The notes beneath the pieces were generated by a model. It was not told where the DNA came from and ran no database searches. It saw only the letters and a program-made list of their open reading frames with translations. A DNA stretch of 64,000 bases from Pseudognaphalium luteoalbum. Taxonomy: Eukaryota; Streptophyta; Magnoliopsida; Asterales; Asteraceae. Position numbers and translations under genes: made by a program. The DNA lies in the NCBI GenBank assembly GCA_963422505.1, contig OY730195.1, positions 110,761,444 to 110,825,443 on the forward strand, in the 5' to 3' direction. Positions 34,625-46,179 of this stretch are shown piece after piece. How positions within the stretch are numbered: the first letter of the stretch is position 1; each line of letters opens with the position of its first letter.

Positions 34625-34992
34625 TATTCTAGCATAAGCACATACAAGTCATAATATTGAATACATATCCGCCATGCAATATAAAAACCATATTTATGCA
34701 TCCAATATTATATTTTTTCATTAAAGTTCCATATTTCTTTTAATTGAAAACAATTCTAATGGTGTTAGCAGAGATAACGAAGATAAAATAAGAAGATGGT
34801 GTTAGAAGGACAAAATTTTATGTCAAAGAAACAAGCTCTCTCCGAAAGAATACAGAGCACACCATTGTTCCTTCATCTATATACTAAACTTCTAAACCTA
34901 ACAATATAATAAACCTAAACTAATATATTTTTATTTATCTAATACAATAATCTAATATAATATATAGTAAGCATATAAGATGGTATAATTAT

Positions 34993-36660
34993 TGTATTCC
35001 GTACATAAAAATGGTCCAAAGTTTTACACACCAAATTTGTTTAATTATTAGCTAAAGCTTTATGTATAAGTACATACTTTACCCTAATTGGGAAAAATGC
35101 TAACAACTCTGTATCAATAAAAAAGCAATTACTTTTTACTATTTTTTAGACACTTGGTATACAAAACTTCTTATTACTATATAGTAAAAGTAGATTTTAA
35201 CCCATGTATTCACACGGTTAGTAGCAATGTTGTTAAGATTGAAATTTTACCTAGGATCGTTTTTGTATCTCCAAAATTATGATCGTAATATCGAATTAGG
35301 ATCTTAAGATCATACCCAAATATTCTAGTATCTCACATGTGTGTTTAATGGTGTACATGATACCGAATTTCTAACAAGTTGATGCAATATTTATAGTTTT
35401 TACATGATAACAGTAGTGCAAAACTCTAATAACGCTTTAAGTTACTCAAAAGATATAGTTTTTCGAGTATTAAACTATTAAAGTTGACGAATAAATAATA
35501 ATTACTACTTATATGAGAAAATAAAGTTTATTTTGTAAGCATATTTTTTAATTTCCAATTCATTGATTTAAGCCACGTAAGATCAAATCGATCAAGATCT
35601 TAAGAATATATGTTTATAATCGAGATCCCAACAAAGATCATATGCTTCTAAAGATAGTAAGATCCCAGGATCTAAATGTTAACATCTCTATTAGTAGATG
35701 GTAATTAGAAAAGTGCATTCTTAGGTAAATGAAAATATAATACATCTTAGTATCTTACAACTTTTATTGACACTTGTAAATGGGTAAAACTACGTACACA
35801 TTTCAAAATGAAATTCGATTAACAATGATTCCTTATCAAGTACAGCCTTTCAAACATGTGTTATGCATTATTTTACTGAACCTTTAAACCAAAGTAAAAT
35901 AAAAATACAAATAAAAAATAATAAGAAACAAGGCGTACGTCTATACATGGTGGAACCAATAGAAAATAATCTAGAATTTCTACCACACCTTCGATTCTTG
36001 CATATCAAATTGGGTGTTAAAACTAAACATATAGCAATTAAATCAAGTAAATTTGTAATATATATAATTCAGTATCCACAGTATAAAGTTCTAATAACAA
36101 ACTGAAATTTTAAGTTAAATTGAGGATTATACAAAATGAAGTAAACCTTAAATCGGGTAGGAAACAAACAACGAACAACGAATCAACCTATTGTAAAAGA
36201 AACAAATCTCGAGTCGATCTGTGAAAGATTTGAAATGAATTGGAGAAAATATATTATCTTTAATGCTTTGACAAATAAAATAATAGAGACAGCCTGTTTA
36301 TAAGATAGAAAAAGAAATCAAAAAAGTATGACAATGGAATATCGGATCATATGAAGACTGGCTATCACCTTCTACATTTAGAAAAACTAAATGACTATTC
36401 GTGCAATGGTGCATGAATAGTAAGTTTTTCTATTTTCTTTTTATCATTTTATAAAGTGTATATGATTATAAATAAAATTAGTATACATTGACAAAAGATC
36501 ATTACAATTGAGCCTATATAATTATAATCCATATACATTGAAACAAAATAATCATTTTAATTAGGTACGAATTCTTTATTATACTATCTGAGGTAAAAGA
36601 TTGTAGGTTGATATATTTAAATTATTGCTCTAATATTTTTGAAAAAGCATATACGTGTAT
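34993..36660. repeat. upstream part of F-box duplication unit
   Basis: No gene seen. Parts (near 35630-36470) recur at 39380-40080: GATCATATGCTTCTAAAGATAGTAAGAT, CAATGATTCC followed by AGCCTTTCAAACAT, and GTATGACAATG(G/A)AATATCGGATCATATGAAGAC, showing that the F-box locus was duplicated together with its upstream DNA. Confidence 0.7.
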
Positions 36661-36888
36661 TTGATGCCGGTTGAATTAATCACGATATGTGATTGATCGT
36701 TTGGTGACAAATGGATCCAAAGCAGAAATTTTTTTTTTCCTCTTTAACACTTGCTCTTGAGATAATCGAATGGATGTTCAAAACTTTGCAGAAATTTCTT
36801 GACCAAAACTTGTTCTTCACGGTTTTCTTGATTCCATCAGCATTTTGTAAAACTTGGTATATGATTTGAACTTGGTTAACAACCAACA

Positions 36889-37296
36889 CTTTGATACCAA
36901 TTGTTGGCCCCAATCTCTCGGATCCTTGAATTAACTTTGTTCAAACTAATCTGGGTTTGAGAAAATTTGATATGAAATACAAAGTTATATTTATTCAACA
37001 AATTCAGTTTGATACATAATTTCTATCTATATATACATAAAGAAAAGGTGCTAGCGAATGGTTGTGTTGGTTCGTTGGTGTACGTTGTGGACCATTGCAT
37101 CCTTTCCTTCATTCGATTATGTCTTTTGCAGTCTTGCTTCTACGGTTGTGTATCGTTGGCAAGAGTCATACCCTTTCAATTATTTACATAATAATCACAT
37201 ACTATATCATATTTATGTTTCTACACTTTCTTTCATGATGATCGTGATTAAACCATCACTTTTTAGGCCAGTCTTAAGCCAAACAAAATATCAACA
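36889..37296 (-). repeat. copia LTR remnant with primer-site-like sequence
   Basis: On the minus strand, a TGTTGATATT ... GGCCAACA segment of 395 bp (37296-36902) is followed by TTGGTATCAAAG. This is one mismatch from the copia tRNA-Met primer site. The internal region beyond it is not recognisable, so this looks like a truncated element or LTR plus leader. Confidence 0.45.
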
Positions 37297-37672
37297 AAGA
37301 ATGACACTGATGATGTCAATATCAAACAACTTTGTCAACAACCGCATAGTCAAAACAAGCAAATAAAACGTATTAAACATTATAAAATCAATAAAATCAA
37401 ACATAATGATTGCAACAATCTACTTAATAAAGACTTTTATAATACTATCTACCTAGCCAGTAAGATTTAAACCGCCAGCACAAGTCCATAGAACTTTGCT
37501 AATTAAATCCAATATCACATAAGATAATGGAAGACGCATATGTTTACGAAATTATACACCAAAGGCAGTGAAAACTAGTTTCATGAAACAAATGAACCAC
37601 AATGACAATCAAACCAAACAAAATCAACCATCAGTCAAAAGAAACGCAAACAGAAAAAGATGCTTGACTATA

Positions 37673-39076
37673 CTAACACCATGAGAGTTTGATTTTAGCT
37701 ATGGGGGAGGCTCGAGGGAGCAACGACAACTTTTCAACTAACCTCTGTCCACGGTAACCGCCACACACTTTGGATGATTCAGCATTAATAATCATCCATC
37801 TTAGCAAGGGTGAACAAGCAAGTAAAGTCTTCATCAAACGTACTTCATTATGTAAACCTCTAATACAATATAATGTCACATAACGAAGCCGCAACTTTCC
37901 CAATCTACTGTAGCCTACCTCTGAAGAATAAACTGCAGGTGATGGGACCAGATCATTGTATTTAGCCTGTAAAATTTAATAGTGTTCGAATTCAAAACTA
38001 TGAGATTTTAAGATGATTACTAAATCAGCATGCATTCCACTCACTCTGATTAGAAGGTTCTCCAAATTTGGAAAGCCACATATCAATGCATAAGCAAACG
38101 ATATCATATCTGCACAACTAAAATCTATCTCTACTAATGCAAGAACCTTGAGGCAGGGTGAGGGTGTTTGGAACCTCTCTTTATTGTGTCCCAATACCTA
38201 TAAAGCATGGTAAAATATAGAAAAAGTCAATTTAATTCAGCCTTTGGTGATTATTGATAAAATGAATGTAATATATATCTAGCTTAACCATACCTTAAAG
38301 TTCGAAAAATCTACACAAAGCTCTCGAAGTTTTGAAAATAAACTTATATGGCGAAGGACATAGGAACTTGTGATCATCACCCTGTTGTCAAGATTATACA
38401 ATGGAATACCTAACACTTTAAGATTCTTAAGTTTTGAAAACTCAACTAGTTTTATTTTGCAAATAGTGTTGATGGAAGTAAGTGACAACATCTCCAGTAA
38501 TGGACACAAAGTGAGAAATTTCCGAAGCGCGTTGGTTTCAGATACTACAAAAGACAACTCTAAGCTCAGCAGATTTGGAAAACCATGAAAAGTAGGTACC
38601 AGACAAATAGAACACGTATCAATCTTTAAATGTTTCAACTCTAGACAAGAGAATAGATTGGTAGGAAATTTTATTGGGTATCCAGTATAATTTATAAGAG
38701 TGAAGTCCTTAATTCTACTTCTGGACAAGATCATAACCCAATCATTGATATACCCAACATTCAAATTGGTGTATACATAGAGGACAAATTTTGTTACTAC
38801 ACCTTTATGATGAACGAGGAGTCTAGTTATAATCATCTCAAAGCAATGTACCCTTCCTTTACATTTTAAATACGTAAAGAAACTGTCATCAAATACTAGT
38901 TGGGAGAGCATATTCCACTTAAACCTCCAATCTCTTGATAAGATAGCAGTCCTCACCGCATCTTGTATTGGCAAACAATCCAGAATATGAATGATTACAT
39001 CTTCTGGCATGCTGCTAATAATATCATCTTCTTGTGTAACGTTAAATGCTTTAGGTGTCCCTAGAATCAGTCCCAT
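37673..39076 (-). CDS. F-box/FBD/LRR-repeat protein, probably intact
   Basis: Three exons on the minus strand are proposed: 39076-38294, 38197-38021 and 37966-37673, about 417 residues, a usual length for plant F-box/FBD/LRR proteins. The N-terminal F-box has MPEDVIIHILDCLPIQDAVRTAILSRDW. The middle has LRR-like segments (LFSCLELKHLKID, FPNLLSLELSF, CPLLEMLSL, SKLRELCVDF). Exon 3 codes an FBD domain (YNDLVPSPAVYSSEVG, LLACSPLLRWMIINAE, ASPIAKIKL). Splice sites: AAG|GTATGG to TTTATAG|GTATTG is clear and in phase. The second intron (TTA|GTAATC to TTTACAG|GCTAAA, 54 nt) is short and less certain. Such proteins act as substrate adaptors in SCF ubiquitin ligases. Its target is unknown. An upstream in-frame GTG is not used as start; ATG at 39076 matches the paralogues. 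Confidence 0.8.
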
Positions 39077-40342
39077 TATTCTAACAAAAACATACACAAA
39101 TCATAATATGGAATACATAGCTATCATTAAATATAATAACCATCTTTATACATATACTCTAATCCAGTGTTATAGTTTTTCCTCAAAATTCTATATTCTT
39201 TCCAATGAACACAATTCTAAAGGCCCAAAGCAGATGTATATAACTTCGAAACGCAAAAGGAAGAACTTGAAAGGATAACAAAGATAAAGTAAGAAGATGG
39301 AGCTAGAAGGATATAACAAATATCCTAACATATATCTAATAATAGAATATAATAATAGTATGGTTATCATCGAGATCCTAAAAAAGATCATATGCTTCTA
39401 AAGATAGTAAGATGTTATGATCGATCAAGATCTAGATGTTGACAACCCGGTCAATAGATGGTAAAATATATGTACACATGTCAAAATGATATTCCAATAA
39501 CAATGATTCCCATATCAAGTATAGCCTTTCAAACATTTATTATGCATTATTTAACTCAACCTTTAAACCAAATTAATAAAAAAAAAAAATAAGAAACAGG
39601 GCATCGTACGTCTATGCATGGTCGAACCAATATAAAAAAACCGAGAATTTCTACCACACCTTTTTAACACGGGCAGATCGAATTGCGAGTTAAAATTAAA
39701 CATATAACAATCAAATCAAGTAATTTTGTAATACACTTCAGTATCCACAGTATACATTCTAATATCGAGCTGAAATTTTAATTTTAATTGAGAATTATAT
39801 AAAAGGAAGTAAACCTTGAATCGGGTAGGAAACGAACAACGCATTAACCTATTGTGAAAGAAACAAATCTCGAATTGGAGAAAGATAAAGATAAATTTTT
39901 AATATTTTGACAAATAAAATAAAAAGAGATAGTCTTTTTATAGTATTGAAAAAGAAATAGAAATAGAAAAGTATGACAATGAAATATCGGATCATATGAA
40001 GACTCGTTATCACCTCCTACATTTAGGAAAGCTAAATGACTATTTATGCTATGATGTATGAATAGTAAGTTCATCTTTTCTTCTTTTTCTTAATTTCGTG
40101 AAGTGTATCATATTATAAATAAAATTCGTATACAAAAGATCATTTCATTTTAAATGTATCAGATTATTTATAAAATTCGTCTACATTGAATAAAATAATC
40201 ATTTCAATTAGATATGAATTCTTTATTCTATTATTTAAAGTAAAATATTGTAGGTTGATATGTATAAGATATTGCTCTAAAATATATATCTTTGAAAAAG
40301 CATATACATATACATATATTTTATATAAAATTTTAAGCACCT

Positions 40343-40344
<2 letters not shown>
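39077..40344. repeat. upstream region of the F-box gene, duplicated
   Basis: No coding sequence seen. Blocks match 34640-36470 upstream of pseudogene copy 2 in the same order. The proximal part would hold the F-box gene promoter, but I see no clear motif to name. Confidence 0.6.

Positions 40345-40400
<56 letters not shown>
40345..40400. repeat. (TA)n microsatellite
   Basis: Uninterrupted TA dinucleotides, about 28 units. Confidence 0.97.
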
Positions 40401-40404
<4 letters not shown>

Positions 40405-40534
40405 GAGTAGGATTTATGGAGAAGGTTTTTTAAGGGGGAAGAGTGAGAAATATTCAATGTTTTTTTTTAGATTCAAATTTGTATTACTATAACTTTTGAA
40501 TCATAGTAACAAAAGACTAAATCTTATTAGACCC

Positions 40535-40671
40535 CTCCCAATATGTTTCGAGACTTACATGGACAACAGATCGTAGTGAATGAGTAAAGGAGAAATGAAA
40601 AGTTAATATATGAACTTCCATGTTCAATTTATTTAAAATCTAGCCTCCATGGGGAATTGAAGTCGAGTTCT
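40535..40671. repeat. partial copy of the dispersed repeat
   Basis: Closely matches 21837-21973 (CCAATATGTTTCGAGACTT through GGGGAATTGAAGTCGAGTTC) and stops exactly where the next LTR begins. The Athila/Tat LTR was therefore inserted into, or joined to, this repeat. Confidence 0.85.
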
Positions 40672-43180
40672 TGATATCGCGTAAAAAGTCACGTTTTTAC
40701 TACCGATATCTCTCTCATTCTGGAACGATTCTTCGCACTTTAACTCAAAAACATTACAAATCAATTATATTATGCCAAGATGGTCAAAAAAAGGTTGCAC
40801 GATTAAAATCAAGCAAAACGGATGAAAAACGAAGATTCCACACACGTTTGAAGACTCAAGACATCAAAACGAGATTTCAAGACAAAAGTGCCCATCACCA
40901 ACATCCATCTGACCCAAGATGTTCGTTTTTAAATTATGAATCCAACAGAAGAAGAATCAACAAAAACGGACGAAGAACGAAGATTCTACGCTCGCCGGAA
41001 GATCCAAACGATTCGTACGACACATCTAAAGTTCATAGACATATTTTTGGGATTTCATTTCATCAAAAGCTTCAGTTTTGAATTACGAATCCAATGCAAA
41101 AAGAATCAATGCAAACGGACGCGTAACGAAGAAAACACGCACGAATCGAGAAACGAGACAACGGGTGGCGCACCGGGGCGGGTGGCAGCCAGCCGCCGCC
41201 GACCACCAGCCAGCCGCCGCCTGCCTGCCACCTGGCCACCGGTGGCTGCCACTCCCCCGCACGGATTGCGCTTTTTGGTCCTTTCGTGTACCCGGTGCTA
41301 GACCTTTGCGCAACTTTATGTACCTCGTGCCACCACCTGCGCGTACCTCGTGCCACTACATTTTCCACCTTTTTCTAATGTGAGCATCCATTTTCTAAAA
41401 TGCACCAAAACTCTCCTATAAATAGGAGGTATGGGTTTCATTTGAAAAGACACCTACACCTAGATACACCTACCATCACACTTTCTTTCTTTAGCTTCTA
41501 TCTTTTCTTTCTTTCTTTATTTTATTACTTTAAATTAGTATTAGGCTATTCAAAATAGAAGCAAGGAACGTGCTTGTAGTTCTTGGTGAGGAACATATTT
41601 GTAATCTTTGGTGTACGCTTGGAGCAACTCTTATTAATTCAAGTCTATTCCTTCTCGCATATAAATCTCGGTTATTTCTATCCTTATCTATCTTGATTAA
41701 ATATGTATATTTTAATTATGCTAGAGATAGTTTGTGCCATGATTAGCGAGTAGATTACTATTGTATTTGTTGTGATGTAGTTATCATATGTAATTGTGCG
41801 ATGACTCTAATTGCGTCGTGAAATAATATGACGGCCCCTATTCGACTGTCTACTTGGTATAGTGCTGGAAATGCTTTCGAGCAAAGTACAAACGCATGGA
41901 AGCCGGTAACGACCGAAGGTAGTTGTATTATGGATCGACATTAAATGGAAACTTTATAAACGGACTTACTTTATGATTTTAAACCTAAAACTTACATTCG
42001 CCTTTCGATTAACAAACGTGATTGTAACCTTGTAAAGAGGAGTCGCGAACCTTACTACTTGGTCAATAGTTATCTGTGTAAAAACTATGGTTTTAATTGT
42101 AATGTCATGCGAGCATCATAAAAAGCAATGTGATTACGTGGAATTGCCATGAGTATTGTACACATGAAATCACAATGTACTAATCATGTAAACATCGCGA
42201 AGCAATTAAATTCACAATGGAAACATCGGTAAACGATTAAATACATTATGGACTACCATAGCATTTTCTGACACGGTCTGGGTTTAACTTTATGCAAAAA
42301 GCCGTCAACATTTTAATTAACGTTTTAATTAAATTAGTTAGTTTAGATTAGATTAGGTAGGCTATAGGCTAAATAACCATTCACGAAAACCTAGGGATTT
42401 GTTAATTTTATTGAGAAAGGCAAGTTTAAAATCCAACTTAAACCGATACTTTTCCTCAACCTATGGAATTTAAAGTAAGGTACGCAGGAAACCTCAACAC
42501 CTTCCTTCGCTTACCACGCTTAAACTTCATTAATAGGAATTGATCAACTAAGTCCGAACGTATTTGCTAAGTTAGTTGTCTGCTGGATTTATAGTCTTTA
42601 TGGTATTAAGAACGGTTAGACTTGTTGTAGACTTGCTACTCTATTCCTTCGCCCACTAGCGAATGCGTTCAATAACAAGGGCCACTGACTCCATCACAGG
42701 AGAGTGTGGAGAGTTAAGCAATGCTTGTCTGATCAGAATCATGACACCGTGGTTCCTCGTGACATATTAGTTGATAACGGACTAATAGGGAATCCATCGG
42801 TTATACCATAAACTACAAAGTCTAGTGAACAATCCAGATTTAGTAAACATTTTCCTTATAAGTCATCATCCCACATTATAAGCTAATGAACTCACAACAA
42901 ATACTTCCTTTTATTATCTGATTTATCATTATCTTTTATTCGCTTTATTTAGTTTACTTAGTTAACTGAACCAAAAACCCCCAACGCACTCTTTTAAAAC
43001 CTTTACTAGAAAAGAAAGATTGATTGGATTACCTCCGTTTCAATTCAGTTTCTCTTTAAGAACAACTCTAGGTCATACTTACCATCTACTAGCCTTTGGT
43101 TCAGTATTAGTAAGTCACACTTAGACCTCATCAAATACAAATTTAAAACACCCACCGATCGTCCGTATTAGCACGCATCA
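40672..43180 (+). repeat. 5' LTR of a Tat/Athila-lineage gypsy element
   Basis: Starts TGATATCGCG and ends GCACGCATCA directly before the AGTTTTT spacer and primer site: about 2509 bp. It has a GC-rich block at 41160-41275 containing the palindrome GCCACCGGTGGC, and a good TATA box (TATAAATA, 41417-41424) followed by a pyrimidine-rich tract. No matching 3' LTR occurs in the window. Confidence 0.8.
41417..41424 (+). promoter_or_regulatory. TATA box of the gypsy LTR
   Basis: TATAAATA within CTCCTATAAATAGGAGG, itself a short inverted repeat (CTCCTAT / ATAGGAG). Transcription would start about 30 bp downstream, near 41450. Confidence 0.65.
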
Positions 43181-43186
43181 AGTTTT

Positions 43187-43204
43187 TGACGCCGCTGCCG
43201 GGGA
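43187..43204 (+). other. primer binding site (tRNA-Asp type)
   Basis: TGACGCCGCTGCCGGGGA is close to the TGGCGCCGTTGCCGGGGA site typical of Athila/Tat elements. It lies 6 nt after the LTR end. Confidence 0.85.
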
Positions 43205-43340
43205 GACTAACTGTCCGATACAGAGGCCCAACCAATCCCAATTCTAGTAAACCCTTAGAATAAAACCTTCTAAAAATATATATATATTTATATTTTCTTT
43301 ATTATTAGTTTACCCTTTATTGTCAGTTTCTCTTTAGTGT

Positions 43341-45300
43341 ATGACCTGTTCCCCTAGATCTGCACCACTGTTTAATTTTCCTGATCCAGAACTTATAATA
43401 CATACCATTCGACGAGAAAAGAAGCAATCCGCGCTTAGACAAGCAATGGCTGAACGCATCACTCTCGCTAACAACAGTAAACCCTCTATCGAAGGAAGAG
43501 GAGGACCAATTCTCTACCCTGAAACCCCCTGGTCAATCTTTCGAGCTTAAACACCACATCATCCAACTAATCCAAAACCACTGTCAATTCCATGGATTAC
43601 CAAATGATGATCCCAACTCTCACCTCGACAAGTTCATATCTCTTTCAAATTCCTACAAACAAAACGGAATTAGCCAAGACACAATCCGCTTGTATCTTTT
43701 CCCTTATTCGCTGACTCATCATGCGCAAACATGGTTTGAAGGTTTAGAGACCGGCTCTATCCCTTCATGGACGGTAATGGCAACAAAGTTTCTAACCAAA
43801 TACTTTCCACCTTCTAAACAAACCACACTTCGAAATGACATCATGAATTTCCGACAAGCTTTTGATGAGTCATTATACACCGCATGGGAACGATTCAAAG
43901 GATCCTTGAAGAAATGCCCCAATCACCATCTCGAAAAATCCGCACAATTGTGTACCTTCTACAATGGTTTAGACCCCCACCACCGAACCACCCTCGATGC
44001 TGCGGCACAAGGAAGCTTCATGGCAAAGACCGACGAAGAAGGATGGAACCTGCTAGAGAACATGACTATGCATCACCATGATTGGAACTCTGGAGATCAC
44101 TCAACATCTTCAGCACCTATCGCTGCATCAAATCCAGTTCCAGTTGAAGCACTTAAAGTATTAACGGAGAAAATGGACTCACTTGTCAAACAGTTTGGAG
44201 AACTTAAGAAACAACAGCACCAAGTACACCAAGTGCAAGTCTGTCAACATTGCACTAACCCGCAACCATCTGGTGAATACCAAGTGGAATACGAAGAAGC
44301 AGATGGCACTGTCTACTATGCTCAGTTTCCTGCTCGACAACAAAATTTTCCACCCGGTTTCAATCAAAACAATAACCAACCTAGAGGACCTCCATTCCTA
44401 CAAAGAACTAACCAACCTTTCCAACCCCGATACCCACCTAGATACCCACCTTACCCACAACAACCCCAACTTCCTTACAACCAACCCCTTGCACTTCCTG
44501 GACCCACTCCCGATATAAACCAAACAGCTGAACAACCTGCCAAGACAAATGCCGCAGCTTCAAGTTCAGATGACGCCTTCACCCAATTCATGCAAGGTCA
44601 ACACATACTCAACCAAAAGACGTCTGCTAGACAAGATCAAGCCGACCTCTTTATGAGAAACCAATTGGCTGTGCTAAAGAATTTGGAAGCCCAAATTGGA
44701 CAATTGGCACAACGTCTTGATAACAGACCCAGAGGAAGTTTGCCTAGCAACACGGTTCACAACCCACATGTTGAGGAAGAAAAGCAACTCACTACTACCA
44801 ATGAAGCAAACACTCCACCTCCTGCTGCTGTACCAGTAAAGGAAGAACCAAAGATCAAGATACCAGCTGTGGAAACCACTCCGACCATGAACAAAGAGGT
44901 TAGAATCCCTTATCCCGCTAGACTTAAAGCCCAACCTAAGAAATTATCATCCTTTAAGCTAGATGGAAAATTCCTTGACACCATGTCTAGAGTTCCCGGT
45001 CGTAATAAATATATCAGAAAATTGCTATCAACTAAGGATAAATTGTCCGAAGTAAACAACATTCCCCTTAGTTCTGAAACATCAGCCCTACTTAAGAATA
45101 GCCTTTCCGAAAAACTAGGAGACACCGGTAGATTCACACTCCCTTGTTCTATTTACCAATCCGGAGATATCAGCGCCTTAGCCGACCTAGGAGCTAGCAT
45201 TAACCTTATACCCTACTCCCTATTTAAGAGGCTAGAACTTGAAAATTTGAAACCCACTAAGATGGGTAATATCTACGTGTTAGTCATTTTTCAGTCCAAA
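43341..45300 (+). pseudogene. Tat/Athila-type gag and protease, truncated
   Basis: A first frame (43341-43550) covers the N-terminus, then a frameshift near 43510 leads to the long frame reading HHIIQLIQNHCQFHGLPND, with the gag core LFPYSLTHHAQTWFEGLE, FLTKYFPPSKQ and CTFYNGLDPHHRT. A Gln/Pro-rich middle (residues about 180-290) and a Lys-rich linker follow. The retropepsin-like segment ALADLGASINLIPYSLFKRL carries the D-L-G-A-S form usual for this lineage. Coding homology stops near 45275, where the sequence changes to the 3' non-coding region of another family. RT, RNase H and integrase are absent. Confidence 0.87.
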
Positions 45301-46179
45301 ATTTTTATTTTAAAATTGTATTCTATGTAAAGGTTAGCGAATCTTGTAACATACTTTGGGAATTCAAGGGATGAATTGTAATTAATTTTAAATATTAGAT
45401 AGTTCATCATGTGATGTATTGATAGGCAATCTATTTGAAGGTAATTCAGCTATTAAGAAATTTAATACTTAAAGTAGGGATTTATCTTAAGAGGATCTTT
45501 AGCAAGGTATGAATTTAGTCTTAAACCTTATATGATAGCGTGTTATAATCCATAATTTTGAAATCCTAATTATCTTCATTTGGGAATATATTGGGTGTTG
45601 TTTCCTTTGTTGTACGAAAGTACAGACCTGGTTTCCGTCAGTATATTTTATAAAAAAATATATAAAATAAAAAGAAAGAAAAGAGTACAAAGGACTCATG
45701 AATTGAAAAAATCAAAACCAAGATATGTCGCTCTGTTGTACTGAGGTAGAGACCTGTCACCAATGTCTTGGTTTGAAAAATGATTGATTTATTTGGATGA
45801 TCATTATTTGGAGAATTGTGACGCGTTATTTATATGAGGGTATTTTGCTATTGAGAATCAAGGGTAAAGCCTGCTAGAATAATAAAAGTTGAGCTCAATT
45901 TCTGGAAATTAGATTGTTTAAGTGGTCAACAATATCGGTAATCTGAGTGAATTGTCTTTTATGTCTAATAATAATGTATTAGAAGTTGTTTCCTTTAGAG
46001 AGTTTCTTGATTGCTAAGTTTTAAGGTAGAATCGATTGTAAGATAAAAATTTGGTTTGAGAAGTGTTGTGTAGTATATAAGTTCCTTTTGCACTTTTGTT
46101 TGCCGTTCATATTTAAAGTTTTGAAGTTTTTGAATCAATAGTCTACTTGAGGGCAAGTAGGATTCAAGTGGGGGATGTT
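45280..46179 (+). other. 3' non-coding region of the two-ORF Athila-like family
   Basis: Homologous to 51840-52820 (same strand) and to 56500-55505 (opposite strand). It contains two copies of the hairpin motif ending in AGACCTG (45585-45647 and 45721-45770). It ends with the polypurine tract CAAGTGGGGGATG just before the LTR. It carries no coding sequence. Confidence 0.85.
45585..45770 (+). ncRNA. candidate structured RNA motif, 2 copies
   Basis: Copy 1: outer arms AATATATTG (45585-45593) and CAGTATATT (45639-45647) enclose a hairpin GTAC-GAAA-GTAC (45612-45623) followed by AGACCTG. Copy 2: TTGTT, GTAC-TGAG-GTAG, AGACCTG (45750-45756), with one stem mismatch. See the matching copies at 52161-52400 and 55925-56173. 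Expression is not shown. Confidence 0.5.

Larger units (their letters stand above)
32106..34992. repeat. ~2.88-kb direct repeat, copy 2
   Basis: Matches 25302-28174 from the first base after the copia LTR. Beyond 34996 the sequence continues into unduplicated DNA (TTCCGTACATAAAA). Confidence 0.93.

Noticed and set aside
36680..36913. 77-residue ORF next to the copia LTR remnant
   Set aside because: It spans the primer-site-like sequence and has no recognisable gag or pol motif.
39074..39097. Upstream start of the F-box gene at 39097
   Set aside because: That codon is GTG; the ATG at 39076 aligns with the start of both pseudogene paralogues.
40400..40535. Helitron or other transposon terminus after the (TA)n tract
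   Set aside because: No CTRR end, terminal hairpin or target AT pair could be shown.
41072..41383. Overlapping ORFs in the GC-rich block on both strands
   Set aside because: They arise from low-complexity GCC/CCG sequence inside an LTR and have no domain features.
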